DNA of 64,000 nt from CAYFKJ01 sp964343605 (lineage in GTDB: Bacteria > Pseudomonadota > Alphaproteobacteria > UBA2966), in assembly GCA_964343605.1 (NCBI GenBank), contig CAYFKJ010000003.1, positions 372,001 through 436,000 on the forward strand, written 5' to 3'. Position numbers and translations under genes: made by a program. The notes under the pieces were generated by a model. The model was not told the origin of the DNA and did not search any database. It was given only the letters and a program-made list of their open reading frames with translations. Of the stretch, positions 33,679-41,429 are shown piece after piece; the stretch's first letter is position 1, and each line of letters begins with the position of its first letter.

Positions 33679-35190
33679 ATGCTCACCAGTAAGGAATTGA
33701 TGCATCGTGCATCGATCTCGAGAGCGACGCTGAACAATTACGTAACTCTTGGTTTGTTGCCGAGACCCGACGTGCGTCCAATGAATTCGCAGGACGGCCG
33801 GGCACCTCGAATTGGTTACTTCCCCGACGATTCCATAAAACGCATTGAAGAAATCAATCGTCTCAAGAGGGAAGGCTTCAGTATGTCTCAAATCGCCGAC
33901 GAACTTGGCGGCAACTCCGATGGAGGGCCAGCTGCCAACGACGACGCGGCCCCCGTCCCCGCCGCCGTCCGAAAATCACAAGCCAATGTGTCGGTTGGCG
34001 GACCCTTGCGGCTGACGATCGAAAATGTCGAGCATCCTCTCTACCTGGTGAACAACAATTTTGAAATTGAGTGGTGCAACGAGCAGGCGATCGAGCAAAT
34101 CCTCGGCTATCAAACGGCGACGTCCGAGGACATTACCGAGCGGAACATCTTTCGCGCTTTCGTCGAAGACGGTCCCCAAGCCCAGGCGGAAAGCTGGGAC
34201 GAACTTATTCGCTTTCACTTGGCGCTCGCCAAAAACCGGCTGTCCAAGAACGAACTCGGGAAACTGCGTTTGCATGTCGGCTCGGATGACATGGCGAAAA
34301 TCGATGCCATCTATGACGAGGCGGAGGCTCTGGGCCGGCTATCCCTTCACAGTACCGAGGTCAATCTGGCGCCGAGAGGCGAAAATCCGGACTGGTATGA
34401 GCTGCATGCGACCTTTTTCCGCGAAGGCATCGTTTTCGGGTATGTGCCGCGGGGGCAGGACAACAACGGCCTGGTCGCCCTGCTCTCCCGCCGTGAGGTC
34501 GTTATTCGGGATTTGCTGAAAAAGCGCAGGCCCTTCCTCACCCCGTTGGCCGTTCTCGTCGCCGACATCCAGGATTCGGTAAAAATATGCGCCGAGTTGC
34601 CGCCCGAGGAATACTTCGAGCTGATCAACGACGTTTGGAGCGCCATGGAGCCCCTGTTCCGGAAGTACTACGCCACGCACGGGAAGCACGTCGGTGACGG
34701 CATGGTCTCCTACTTTTTCCCCCAGCCGGACTGCAACTACCTCAGCAACGCCATGCGCTGCGCCTACGAGATGCAGCATGCCATGCGCGACGTCAGCCGC
34801 CGCTGGCGCGAACGCAAAAACTGGGGCAACGACCTCTTGCTCAACACGGGCGTGGACGAGGGACAGGAGTGGTTCGGAACCTACCAAACACCGACGCATC
34901 TGGAGTTCACGGTGTTGGGCGACACCATCAACCATGCGGGACGGATTAGCGATTTCGCCCGCGGCGGCAGCGTTTGGGCGAGCAAGGGCTTGATGGGTCG
35001 CCTGCCCCCGGAGGAACGGGCATCGATCCGCTTCGGCGTTCGGCGAAAAAACGAAATCGGCGAGGAAATTTTGGTCGCCAGCACCTATGCCCGGGTCAGC
35101 AACCTCATCGATCTCGAGGATCCCATCAACCGCAAATTCAGGGACATCGCCACCATGGCGGTGACCGAAATCACCGAAATACTGGAGTAG
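33679..35190 (+). CDS. MerR-like HTH fused to a class III adenylate cyclase domain
   Basis: 503 residues. Residues 1-75 form a MerR-type winged helix (TSKELMHRASISRATLNNYV, IKRIEEINRLKREGFSMSQI). After a linker, 113-285 looks PAS-like (ENVEHPLYLVNNNFEIEWCN). Residues 287-470 are a class III nucleotide cyclase: metal Asp296 in VLVADIQDS, Lys336 and Asp340 in GKHVGDGMVSYFF, Thr411 in FTVLGDT, Asn418 and Arg422 in NHAGR. The Lys/Thr pair is the adenylyl type seen in cyanobacterial-like cyclases, so cAMP synthesis is predicted. A DNA-binding domain on a cyclase is rare. It is convergent with a cAMP-type Crp/Fnr gene 33 bp away, suggesting a linked signal circuit (inference). Confidence 0.85.
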   Translation: MLTSKELMHRASISRATLNNYVTLGLLPRPDVRPMNSQDGRAPRIGYFPDDSIKRIEEINRLKREGFSMSQIADELGGNSDGGPAANDDAAPVPAAVRKSQANVSVGGPLRLTIENVEHPLYLVNNNFEIEWCNEQAIEQILGYQTATSEDITERNIFRAFVEDGPQAQAESWDELIRFHLALAKNRLSKNELGKLRLHVGSDDMAKIDAIYDEAEALGRLSLHSTEVNLAPRGENPDWYELHATFFREGIVFGYVPRGQDNNGLVALLSRREVVIRDLLKKRRPFLTPLAVLVADIQDSVKICAELPPEEYFELINDVWSAMEPLFRKYYATHGKHVGDGMVSYFFPQPDCNYLSNAMRCAYEMQHAMRDVSRRWRERKNWGNDLLLNTGVDEGQEWFGTYQTPTHLEFTVLGDTINHAGRISDFARGGSVWASKGLMGRLPPEERASIRFGVRRKNEIGEEILVASTYARVSNLIDLEDPINRKFRDIATMAVTEITEILE

Positions 35191-35223
35191 AAAGGACGGG
35201 GAACGATCTCGTTTCCGCCCTCT

Positions 35224-35946
35224 TCAGGACGCGTTTACCAGATCCTGCAGTCGTTGCCGGTCGAGTATGGTCAGGGTGCGGTTCTTGCGTTTGACGACTT
35301 CCGCCTTGAGCAGTTGTCCAATGGCGCGCGCGACGGTATCCGGCGATGTCCCCGCCCAAACAGCGATTTCCAGGTGCTGCGGCATCGCGGGCACCACCCA
35401 TTTTCCGCCGCCCTGCGGGTCGGGTTCCGCCATCTGGAGAATTTCGGCGTAGACGCGTTGAATGCTCGTCATGGAACTCAAACCCACCACCCGTGAATTG
35501 AGGTCGCGGATGGTTTGAACGAAATGGCCCATCATCTGGACAGCCATTTCCGGATATCGCAGCAGGAAATCGGTGAATTCCTTGCCAGGGACCCTGGCCA
35601 GCAGACACTCCTCCAAGGCATAGACGGTGGCCGACCTCTCCTTGTGGTCGATGGCGGACAGTTCACCGAAGACCTCGCCGGCGCCGATGTCCGAAAAGGC
35701 GACCTCCTGACCGGATTCGGCGTGGTCCAGAACCCGGACAGAACCCTCGACGACAAAAAAGACGTCGGTGTGGGTGTCGTCGCGATCGAAAATCTGGGTC
35801 CCCTCGGAAACCCGTGACCAGATGCAGATTTCCTCGAGTCCGCTTACGACCTCGGTTGCGACGTCCTTCAAAAGATAGTTGCCGCTGAGTGTGCCGGCTT
35901 CCGCTCCCTGATGTTCTCCGGAAATTTGATCCGCCGAATCCTGCAT
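35224..35946 (-). CDS. Crp/Fnr-family transcription regulator with cAMP-type pocket
   Basis: 240 residues. The cyclic-nucleotide domain (about 35-140) contains the phosphate-binding cassette GELSAIDHKERSATV, with Glu95 and Arg104-Ser105, as in cAMP-binding CRP and unlike FNR. No Cys cluster for Fe-S is present. A long dimerisation helix is followed by an HTH at about 190-225 (LEIAVWAGTSPDTVARAIGQ, then LLKAEVVKRKNRTLTILD). Convergent with the adenylate cyclase gene at 33679, making it a likely receptor for its product. Confidence 0.88.
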   Translation of the reverse strand: MQDSADQISGEHQGAEAGTLSGNYLLKDVATEVVSGLEEICIWSRVSEGTQIFDRDDTHTDVFFVVEGSVRVLDHAESGQEVAFSDIGAGEVFGELSAIDHKERSATVYALEECLLARVPGKEFTDFLLRYPEMAVQMMGHFVQTIRDLNSRVVGLSSMTSIQRVYAEILQMAEPDPQGGGKWVVPAMPQHLEIAVWAGTSPDTVARAIGQLLKAEVVKRKNRTLTILDRQRLQDLVNAS

Positions 35947-36096
35947 TTCTCCCCCGAATTCCGGCCCGACGGCCAGTTGTTGACGCTCGGTATACGGCTC
36001 GCCGACGGAGACGGATCATAGCCTCCGTCCGTGAAAAAGCGATTAAAGTATAGTGACAATTTGGTTAGCGAGGAAGTTGTTGATGGCGGCTTGACG

Positions 36097-36447
36097 TTAT
36101 CCGATCCGACGCCGCAGAGGACGGGAAGTATTGATCTGCTCCTCCAGGCGTTCGATCTCACCCTGGAACTCCGTCAGATTCAGCTCTAGCTGTTTCAGTT
36201 TTCCACTGACTTCGCTATCGCCCTTACCTTCAAGCAAATCTTCAACGTTTCTATCTAATTCATTGATTTTTTGGGATAAGCTTCGCGTCGTTCCGACCAA
36301 TTTGCTGATGGTGTTCTTGATCGGTTTGATGCGCGTGTCGTAGAAATTCTGTTGCTGGAATTCCGCTCTCTTGTTTGCTTCACCGGCAAACCACAAGGCA
36401 CCGAACGCCACCAACAAGGCCGTAAATGAAACAAGCGTCCCCAGCAT
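36097..36447 (-). CDS. TM/coiled-coil protein, tandem paralogue A
   Basis: 116 residues from ATG 36447. One N-terminal TM helix (LVSFTALLVAFGALWFAGEA) is followed by a charged, heptad-like helical region through the C-terminus. It shares VAFGALW-aGxAN-xAEFQQQxFYD with the protein at 36663-36956 and so arose by duplication. No family is recognised; size and topology suggest a membrane-anchored scaffold. DNA here is AT-richer than the window average. Confidence 0.6.
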   Translation of the reverse strand: MLGTLVSFTALLVAFGALWFAGEANKRAEFQQQNFYDTRIKPIKNTISKLVGTTRSLSQKINELDRNVEDLLEGKGDSEVSGKLKQLELNLTEFQGEIERLEEQINTSRPLRRRIG

Positions 36448-36662
36448 CGTGCGACACCCCAATCCTTCCGCAAACGGTGTCTCTCAACATTCCGAATTTC
36501 TGCCCTATTTATCCGGGTCCAGAGTTCTCCGGTCAATCAAAACTCGGTTTCAATTCTGTATCACTTGTAACGCCAACGTTTCACACCCAGTTAACGGGTA
36601 ATTCCGAAATTCAGGACCTTGAATTTGCGGAGCGAATTAACTTTCCAAGCGTTGAAAAGCGA

Positions 36663-36956
36663 TCAGAGTTTGTCCAGTCTGTCCGACAAATGGGCCAGGC
36701 GCTCAGTCAGAAGGTCGACCTTCGCCTCGAGCTCCTTGAGCGCCGTTCGGCCGCTCGACTTTTCCAGTTCAGTCATGCCGGCCGAATTTGTCTGGACCGA
36801 TCTGGCCATTTCCTTCATTGCGGATTTGATGGATTTAATGTGGGCGTCGTAAAACTGCTGTTGCTGAAATTCCGCCTTGCTGTTGGCGCCGCCCGCCAAC
36901 CATAGCGCACCGAACGCGACAACTATCGCCAACGAAGCTATTACCATACCAATCAT
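36663..36956 (-). CDS. TM/coiled-coil protein, tandem paralogue B
   Basis: 97 residues from ATG 36956. N-terminal TM helix (VIASLAIVVAFGALWLAG), then AEFQQQQFYDAHIKSIKSAM and a coiled coil (ALKELEAKVDLLTERLAHLS). Paralogous to the protein at 36097-36447, on the same strand with a 215-bp gap. Function unknown. Confidence 0.6.
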   Translation of the reverse strand: MIGMVIASLAIVVAFGALWLAGGANSKAEFQQQQFYDAHIKSIKSAMKEMARSVQTNSAGMTELEKSSGRTALKELEAKVDLLTERLAHLSDRLDKL

Positions 36957-37045
36957 GTATTAATGCCAATCCTGTCTCGGGAAATCGAAGTGGTTGATAT
37001 GAGCGCCCCAAGAATCCACCGGGCGGGGCGATTCGTCAACAACTC

Positions 37046-37927
37046 TTAGACTCGTTCAGATGCCTGCCGACGGAGCCCGACCATGGCGTGGATGGAGAGT
37101 GTGGTGACGACGATCGCGCCGCCGATCAACGCAGCGGGACTGGCGCCCTCTCCCGTCGCCAGCCAAACCCAGATAGGTCCCAGAACCGTTTCCAGAAGGA
37201 GCAGCAGTCCGACTTCCGGTGCGGGAAGGTAGCGCGGTCCGACCGTGATCAAGCCGAAAGAGACCGGCAGCACGAACAATCCCATAATAAGCAGCCAATG
37301 GAGTTGGTCCGCCGGTACGGACAAAGGCGCCGCCAGCCCCGCCCCGAGAACCAGCAGCGCGGCAAGGCCCGCCCCTGCAGCGGCGGCCGGAACCATGTTG
37401 ATGTCCCGTTTCTTGCGTGTGAGGACAAATATCCCCGCCATGGCGAGGGCCGTCGCCAGCGCGGCTAGGTCGCCGACCCAACTCCCCTGCCCAAGACCGT
37501 CTCCAACCACAATCAGGATGCCGCAGGTCGTGGCGGCGATTGCCGCCAGCGTCCGACGGGGTGTGCGCTCCCCTAGTACTTTCCAGGCCAACACGGCGGC
37601 GAACATGGGCGAGGTGGCAACAATGATGAGGGTATTGGCAACCGTGGTGTGCTGTACGGCGAATACGAACATGATCGAACTGAGCGCGAAACACAGGGCG
37701 ACGCCAAGGCCGGTCGCACCGGTTCGGCGAAAGGCCTTTATCGAGTTTCGCCGCTCCTTCGCAACCACGCCCGCCGCCAGCCCCAGCGCCATTAAAACGC
37801 CGCGCCAGAAGATCATCGACCATTGATCGATGTCGACCAGACGAATTAACAGCGTGTCCGGAGTCAGGATCAAAACGCCCAAGGTCGTGAGCACGAGACC
37901 CTTTGCGTGTTCGGAGTCAAATTTCAT
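37046..37927 (-). CDS. EamA/DMT-family transporter
   Basis: 293 residues from ATG 37927 (a GTG at 37948 would add seven). Ten TM helices in two EamA repeats: repeat one has DQWSMIFWRGVLMALGLAAG and TTVANTLIIVATSPMFAAVL followed by GERTPRRTLAAI; repeat two ends with LPAPEVGLLLLLETVLGPIW. Typical drug/metabolite exporter. Substrate unknown. Confidence 0.88.
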   Translation of the reverse strand: MKFDSEHAKGLVLTTLGVLILTPDTLLIRLVDIDQWSMIFWRGVLMALGLAAGVVAKERRNSIKAFRRTGATGLGVALCFALSSIMFVFAVQHTTVANTLIIVATSPMFAAVLAWKVLGERTPRRTLAAIAATTCGILIVVGDGLGQGSWVGDLAALATALAMAGIFVLTRKKRDINMVPAAAAGAGLAALLVLGAGLAAPLSVPADQLHWLLIMGLFVLPVSFGLITVGPRYLPAPEVGLLLLLETVLGPIWVWLATGEGASPAALIGGAIVVTTLSIHAMVGLRRQASERV

Positions 37928-38240
37928 CAAAGCGATCCGTTTTGACACATAAATGTTGCCGAGGTGTTCCGGAAAGGGACAGCGAAAATGCTCGTATCAT
38001 TCGTAACTAATTGAAAACAGACAGTAAATGCATCTTGTGGTGAAATTAATCACTGGCACAAGATTTGCTCTTCAGGTTTCGAGTTTAGTTGCACACGAAC
38101 CATCTGTCTGCCGTGATTTTGGATACCGACCTCCTGGTATAGAAGATACTTGGAATGGGTTGCCCGAAATGGAAATTTGCGATATTCGACCCGCCTTCAA
38201 ACGTTTCGAGTCTAATTGTCAATCGTTGAGTCTCCCCCCC
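37928..38240. other. Intergenic, AT-rich; start of the Sel1 gene uncertain
   Basis: 313 bp between the divergent DMT transporter and Sel1 genes. The Sel1 reading frame is open from 38028, but the codons before 38241 look unlike coding sequence and precede a clear signal peptide. Promoters for both genes are expected here; no repeat or RNA structure was recognised. Confidence 0.45.
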
Positions 38241-38825
38241 GTGCGTACATTCATAGCCATCCTGTTTCTCGTTTTCCTGTCACCTTCCTTGGCGTCAGCC
38301 GGGTTCAATGAAGGCGTCCAAGCGTTCAAGTCCGGCGATTACGAAGCTGCACATCAGAACTGGCTGCCGTTGGCAGAAGAAGGCCATCCCAAGGCGCAGA
38401 ACAACTTGGGCATCCTCTATCGGCGCGGTTTTGGCGTCGAACAGGATTACGCCACGGCTGCGACATGGTACCGCAAAGCGGCGGAGCAGGACTTCGCCAA
38501 AGCCCAGTTCAACCTCGGCCTTCTGTACAAGCGCGGGCAAGGCGTTGAGAAAAATGATGCCAAGGCCGCAGCCTGGTACGCACGCGCCGCGGAAAACGGT
38601 TATGCGCGGGCGCAGTACGTCGTCGCCTTGCGTTACGAGAAAGGTAAGGGCGTCGAGCGCGATCCGGTCGCGGCGCTCAAATGGCTTTCACTCTGCATCA
38701 CCAATTCCGAAGGAAAATTGCGTCGGAACGCCCTCAAGGCGAGAAAGCGCGTGGCCGACGGTCTATCCGACCGAGAGGTCAAGGAAGCGAAACGCCAAGT
38801 TCGCGCCTGGCTGACCGGCTCCTAA
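38241..38825 (+). CDS. Exported Sel1-repeat protein
   Basis: 194 residues from GTG 38241, chosen because the next residues form a signal peptide (RTFIAILFLVFLSPSLASAG). No clear ribosome site precedes it; ATG at 38169 or 38028 would bury the signal peptide. Three to four Sel1 repeats follow: AQNNLGILYRRGFGVEQDYA, AQFNLGLLYKRGQGVEKNDA and AQYVVALRYEKGKGVERDPV. The C-terminus is basic and helical. Paralogue of the protein at 29018. Probably a periplasmic protein-interaction module. Confidence 0.75.
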   Translation: MRTFIAILFLVFLSPSLASAGFNEGVQAFKSGDYEAAHQNWLPLAEEGHPKAQNNLGILYRRGFGVEQDYATAATWYRKAAEQDFAKAQFNLGLLYKRGQGVEKNDAKAAAWYARAAENGYARAQYVVALRYEKGKGVERDPVAALKWLSLCITNSEGKLRRNALKARKRVADGLSDREVKEAKRQVRAWLTGS

Positions 38826-38845
38826 GCTCCGGATTTCAGACCAGC

Positions 38846-39337
38846 TTACTCAGCCGCATCCTCGGTCGGATCGTCGGTGATCCGGACGACGTCGAAGGCC
38901 ACGCCGGCCTCCGCCAGCATCTCTTTGGTTAAATTGTAGTCGGATCCCCAGCGGGATTCGAATTCGGGATCGTCCATGCTGGCGGCATCGACCACCACTC
39001 GCTCGATACCGACCTGGACGATGGCGCGGGTGCAGTCCGGGCACGGCGTGTGGGTAACGTAGATCGTGCAATTCTCCAACGCGACGCCGATACGGGCGGC
39101 GTTGTAGATGGCGTTCCGCTCCGCGTGTTCGGTCCATTTGTATTTGAGGGGCCGGGCATGACGTTCGTCGGCGTCGTCGTCAATATCCCTGGGGAAGCCG
39201 TTGTAGCCGTACGGACCCGGGGTTCGGTCCGCCTTGACGATGACCGCCCCGACCCGGGTCGAGCGGTCTTTGGACCAATTGGAGATTTCCGACGCCAATT
39301 TCAGGAATCTGCTGTCCCACTTGAGCGAACCGCTCAT
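38846..39337 (-). CDS. dCMP/cytidine deaminase-family protein
   Basis: 163 residues from ATG 39337. The zinc site is intact: HAERNAIYNAARIG (His-x-Glu) and THTPCPDCTRAIVQVGIERV (PCxxC). VGAVIVKADRTPGPYGYNGF and the insertion RDIDDDADERHA resemble ComEB-type deoxycytidylate deaminases. It would supply dUMP for thymidylate synthesis, though other deaminase substrates are possible. Same strand as the MDR dehydrogenase upstream, 25 bp away. Confidence 0.85.
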   Translation of the reverse strand: MSGSLKWDSRFLKLASEISNWSKDRSTRVGAVIVKADRTPGPYGYNGFPRDIDDDADERHARPLKYKWTEHAERNAIYNAARIGVALENCTIYVTHTPCPDCTRAIVQVGIERVVVDAASMDDPEFESRWGSDYNLTKEMLAEAGVAFDVVRITDDPTEDAAE

Positions 39338-39362
39338 CGCTTGACCTTTCGCTGTGCTTTCC

Positions 39363-40364
39363 TCAGATCGTGATGACGATCTTGCCGAAATGTCCGGCGC
39401 CTTGCATATGGTGATAGGCGGCGCGGGCGTCGTCAAATTCAAACGTCCGGTCGATGACCGGCTTCAGGCTGTGGGCTGAAATCGCCCGGTTCATGCTCTC
39501 GAACATGGTGCGGCTGCCCACGTAGATGCCCTGCAGCCGGACCGATTTGCGCATCACGGCGACGGGATTGATCTCGCCGCCCGTCAGAATGCCGATCAGC
39601 GAAACCGTGCCGCCCAGCTTCACGGCCTCCAGGGAACGCTGCAGCGTGCCGGCGCCGCCGACCTCTACAACGCGATCGACGCCGCGTCCGTCGGTCAACT
39701 CCCGAACCTTGGCGTCCCAGTCGGGTGTCTCACGGTAGTTGACGGTGGCCCACGCCCCCATCTTTCCGGCTTGCTCAAGTTTTTCATCGCTTGAGGAAGT
39801 AATGACGACCCGGGCGCCGTGCATGACGGCAATCTGGAGGGCGAAAATCGATACGCCGCCCGTTCCCAGCAACAGCACGGTGTCCCCTGCGCGCAGGCCC
39901 AGTTCCACGAGAGCATGCCAAGCCGTTAACGCGGCGCACGGCAGGGTGGCCGCCTCCTCGAAACTCAAGTGCTCGGGAACGGCGACCAGGCCCTGCTCAT
40001 CCAAAAGGGCGAAGTCGGACAGCACGCCGTCCAGAGTGCCGCCTAGGGCGCCGGCCAGTACGTCCTGATCGATCGGGCCGCCGATCCAGCGCTGGAAAAA
40101 AGTTCCGGCGACGCGATCGCCCGGCGCAAACCGGGTCACGCCGGGACCGACCTCGACGACCTCGCCGGCGCCGTCCGAATTGGGAACCCTGGGATAGGGA
40201 ATACCGCGGGGCTCGGGATCCACCACGGTCATCAGGTCCCGGTAATTGATGCAGTTGGCGTGTATGCGGACCAAAACCTGTCCGGGGCCCGGTTTGGGCG
40301 TATCCGTTTCCGTGAATGTCAGGGCGTCGATGCCGTCTGGAGATACGATTTCGTAACGTTTCAT
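39363..40364 (-). CDS. Zinc-type alcohol dehydrogenase/quinone oxidoreductase-like (MDR) protein
   Basis: 333 residues. GroES-like N-terminal domain (VLVRIHANCINYRDLMTVVD) without the classical catalytic Cys/His set, then a Rossmann domain with VLLLGTGGVSIFALQIAVMHGARV. Typical MDR, NAD(P)H-dependent; lack of visible zinc ligands suggests a reductase of quinone or enone type. The pair with the deaminase is probably incidental. Confidence 0.85.
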   Translation of the reverse strand: MKRYEIVSPDGIDALTFTETDTPKPGPGQVLVRIHANCINYRDLMTVVDPEPRGIPYPRVPNSDGAGEVVEVGPGVTRFAPGDRVAGTFFQRWIGGPIDQDVLAGALGGTLDGVLSDFALLDEQGLVAVPEHLSFEEAATLPCAALTAWHALVELGLRAGDTVLLLGTGGVSIFALQIAVMHGARVVITSSSDEKLEQAGKMGAWATVNYRETPDWDAKVRELTDGRGVDRVVEVGGAGTLQRSLEAVKLGGTVSLIGILTGGEINPVAVMRKSVRLQGIYVGSRTMFESMNRAISAHSLKPVIDRTFEFDDARAAYHHMQGAGHFGKIVITI

Positions 40365-40507
40365 GATGACCAGGTAGCCTTGTTGATTGCCGGCGTTTGG
40401 TTGGAGTGTGTTTCACCCTATCACCCCTCTCCGGTCTTGCAACGTCCTGCATTAACCGCGTATCCCAGCCGAGCCACCTAAGCTCCCAGGATACTCAGCC
40501 CCTTTTC

Positions 40508-40519
40508 ATTTTCGAAAAT
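40508..40519. promoter_or_regulatory. Candidate GlpR operator, glpR promoter
   Basis: ATTTTCGAAAAT is a perfect 12-bp palindrome 49 bp before the glpR start. DeoR/GlpR-family sites are rich in TTTCG/CGAAA half-sites. Autoregulation is the likely role. Confidence 0.5.
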
Positions 40520-40568
40520 TTGGGCTAACAGTCCGTCTGTTCGCTATTCAGGAACAAGGGTCGGCTCC

Positions 40569-41330
40569 ATGAGCGTCGAAGAGCGCAGGCAGAACATCGT
40601 CGAATTCGTGCGACAGGAGGGTTTCGTCTCCATCGAGATTCTTGCCCGGCGCTACGCGGTCACGCCACAGACTATTCGCCGCGACATCAACGACATGGCC
40701 GACCAGGGCATGCTGGTCCGTCATCATGGCGGTGCGGGTCTGCCGTCGAGTGTCGAAAACGTCGCCTACGATACCCGCCGAATCCTGTGCTTCGAAGAGA
40801 AGCAGCGCATCGCGGCCTTGGTCGCGCGGCACATCCCCAATCATGCTTCGCTCTTCATCAATATCGGAACCACGACCGAAGCCGTGGCCAAGCAATTGAC
40901 CGATCATGCCGGGCTCCGGGTCATCACGAATAATCTCAATGTTGTCAGTACGTTATCGCGCAATGAAGATTGTGAAATTATCGTCACCGGCGGCCTCGTC
41001 CGCAGCCGTGACAAGGGAGTCGTCGGGGAGGCGGCGCTCAACATGATCGAACAGTTCAAGGTCGATATCGGCGTGATCGGAATCAGCGGCATCGACCTCG
41101 ACGGCGCGTTGCTCGATTACGACTATCGTGAAGTGCAGGTCGCCAAATCAATCATCACCCACTCGCGGCGCGTTTTTCTGGTCGCCGATCACACCAAGGT
41201 CGAACGCAACGCCTTGGTTCGGTTGGGCGACGTGGGCCAACTGGATTGCTGGTTCACCGATCAGCCGCCGCCCAAACAACTCGCCAAGGTGCTTGCCGAA
41301 TCCGACACGGACGTACATGTCGCCGACTGA
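40569..41330 (+). CDS. glpR: DeoR-family repressor, GlpR-like
   Basis: 253 residues. N-terminal DeoR HTH (RRQNIVEFVRQEGFVSIEIL, then TPQTIRRDINDMADQGMLVR) and effector domain with INIGTTTEAVA (phosphate-binding loop), VIGISGIDLDGALLDYDYRE and VFLVADHTKVERNALVRLG, close to GlpR of proteobacteria. It probably represses glpD and the downstream transporter in the absence of glycerol 3-phosphate or a related sugar phosphate. TTTTCG-type palindromes lie before both glpR and glpD. Confidence 0.9.
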   Translation: MSVEERRQNIVEFVRQEGFVSIEILARRYAVTPQTIRRDINDMADQGMLVRHHGGAGLPSSVENVAYDTRRILCFEEKQRIAALVARHIPNHASLFINIGTTTEAVAKQLTDHAGLRVITNNLNVVSTLSRNEDCEIIVTGGLVRSRDKGVVGEAALNMIEQFKVDIGVIGISGIDLDGALLDYDYREVQVAKSIITHSRRVFLVADHTKVERNALVRLGDVGQLDCWFTDQPPPKQLAKVLAESDTDVHVAD

Positions 41331-41368
41331 TTTCAATGTTCATTTTCGCAAAAATCTAATCCCAAATT

Positions 41369-41385
41369 TTCGTTTGCGAAACGAA
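41369..41385. promoter_or_regulatory. Candidate GlpR operator, glpD promoter
   Basis: TTCGTTT-GCG-AAACGAA is a perfect 7-bp inverted repeat 45 bp upstream of glpD. A further TTTTCGCAAAAA lies at 41343-41354. Its half-site shares TTTCG with the palindrome before glpR. Confidence 0.55.
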
Positions 41386-41429
41386 TGCGTTCTGCCTAAT
41401 CTGCTGCCTAACGGTGTGATAATCCCATC

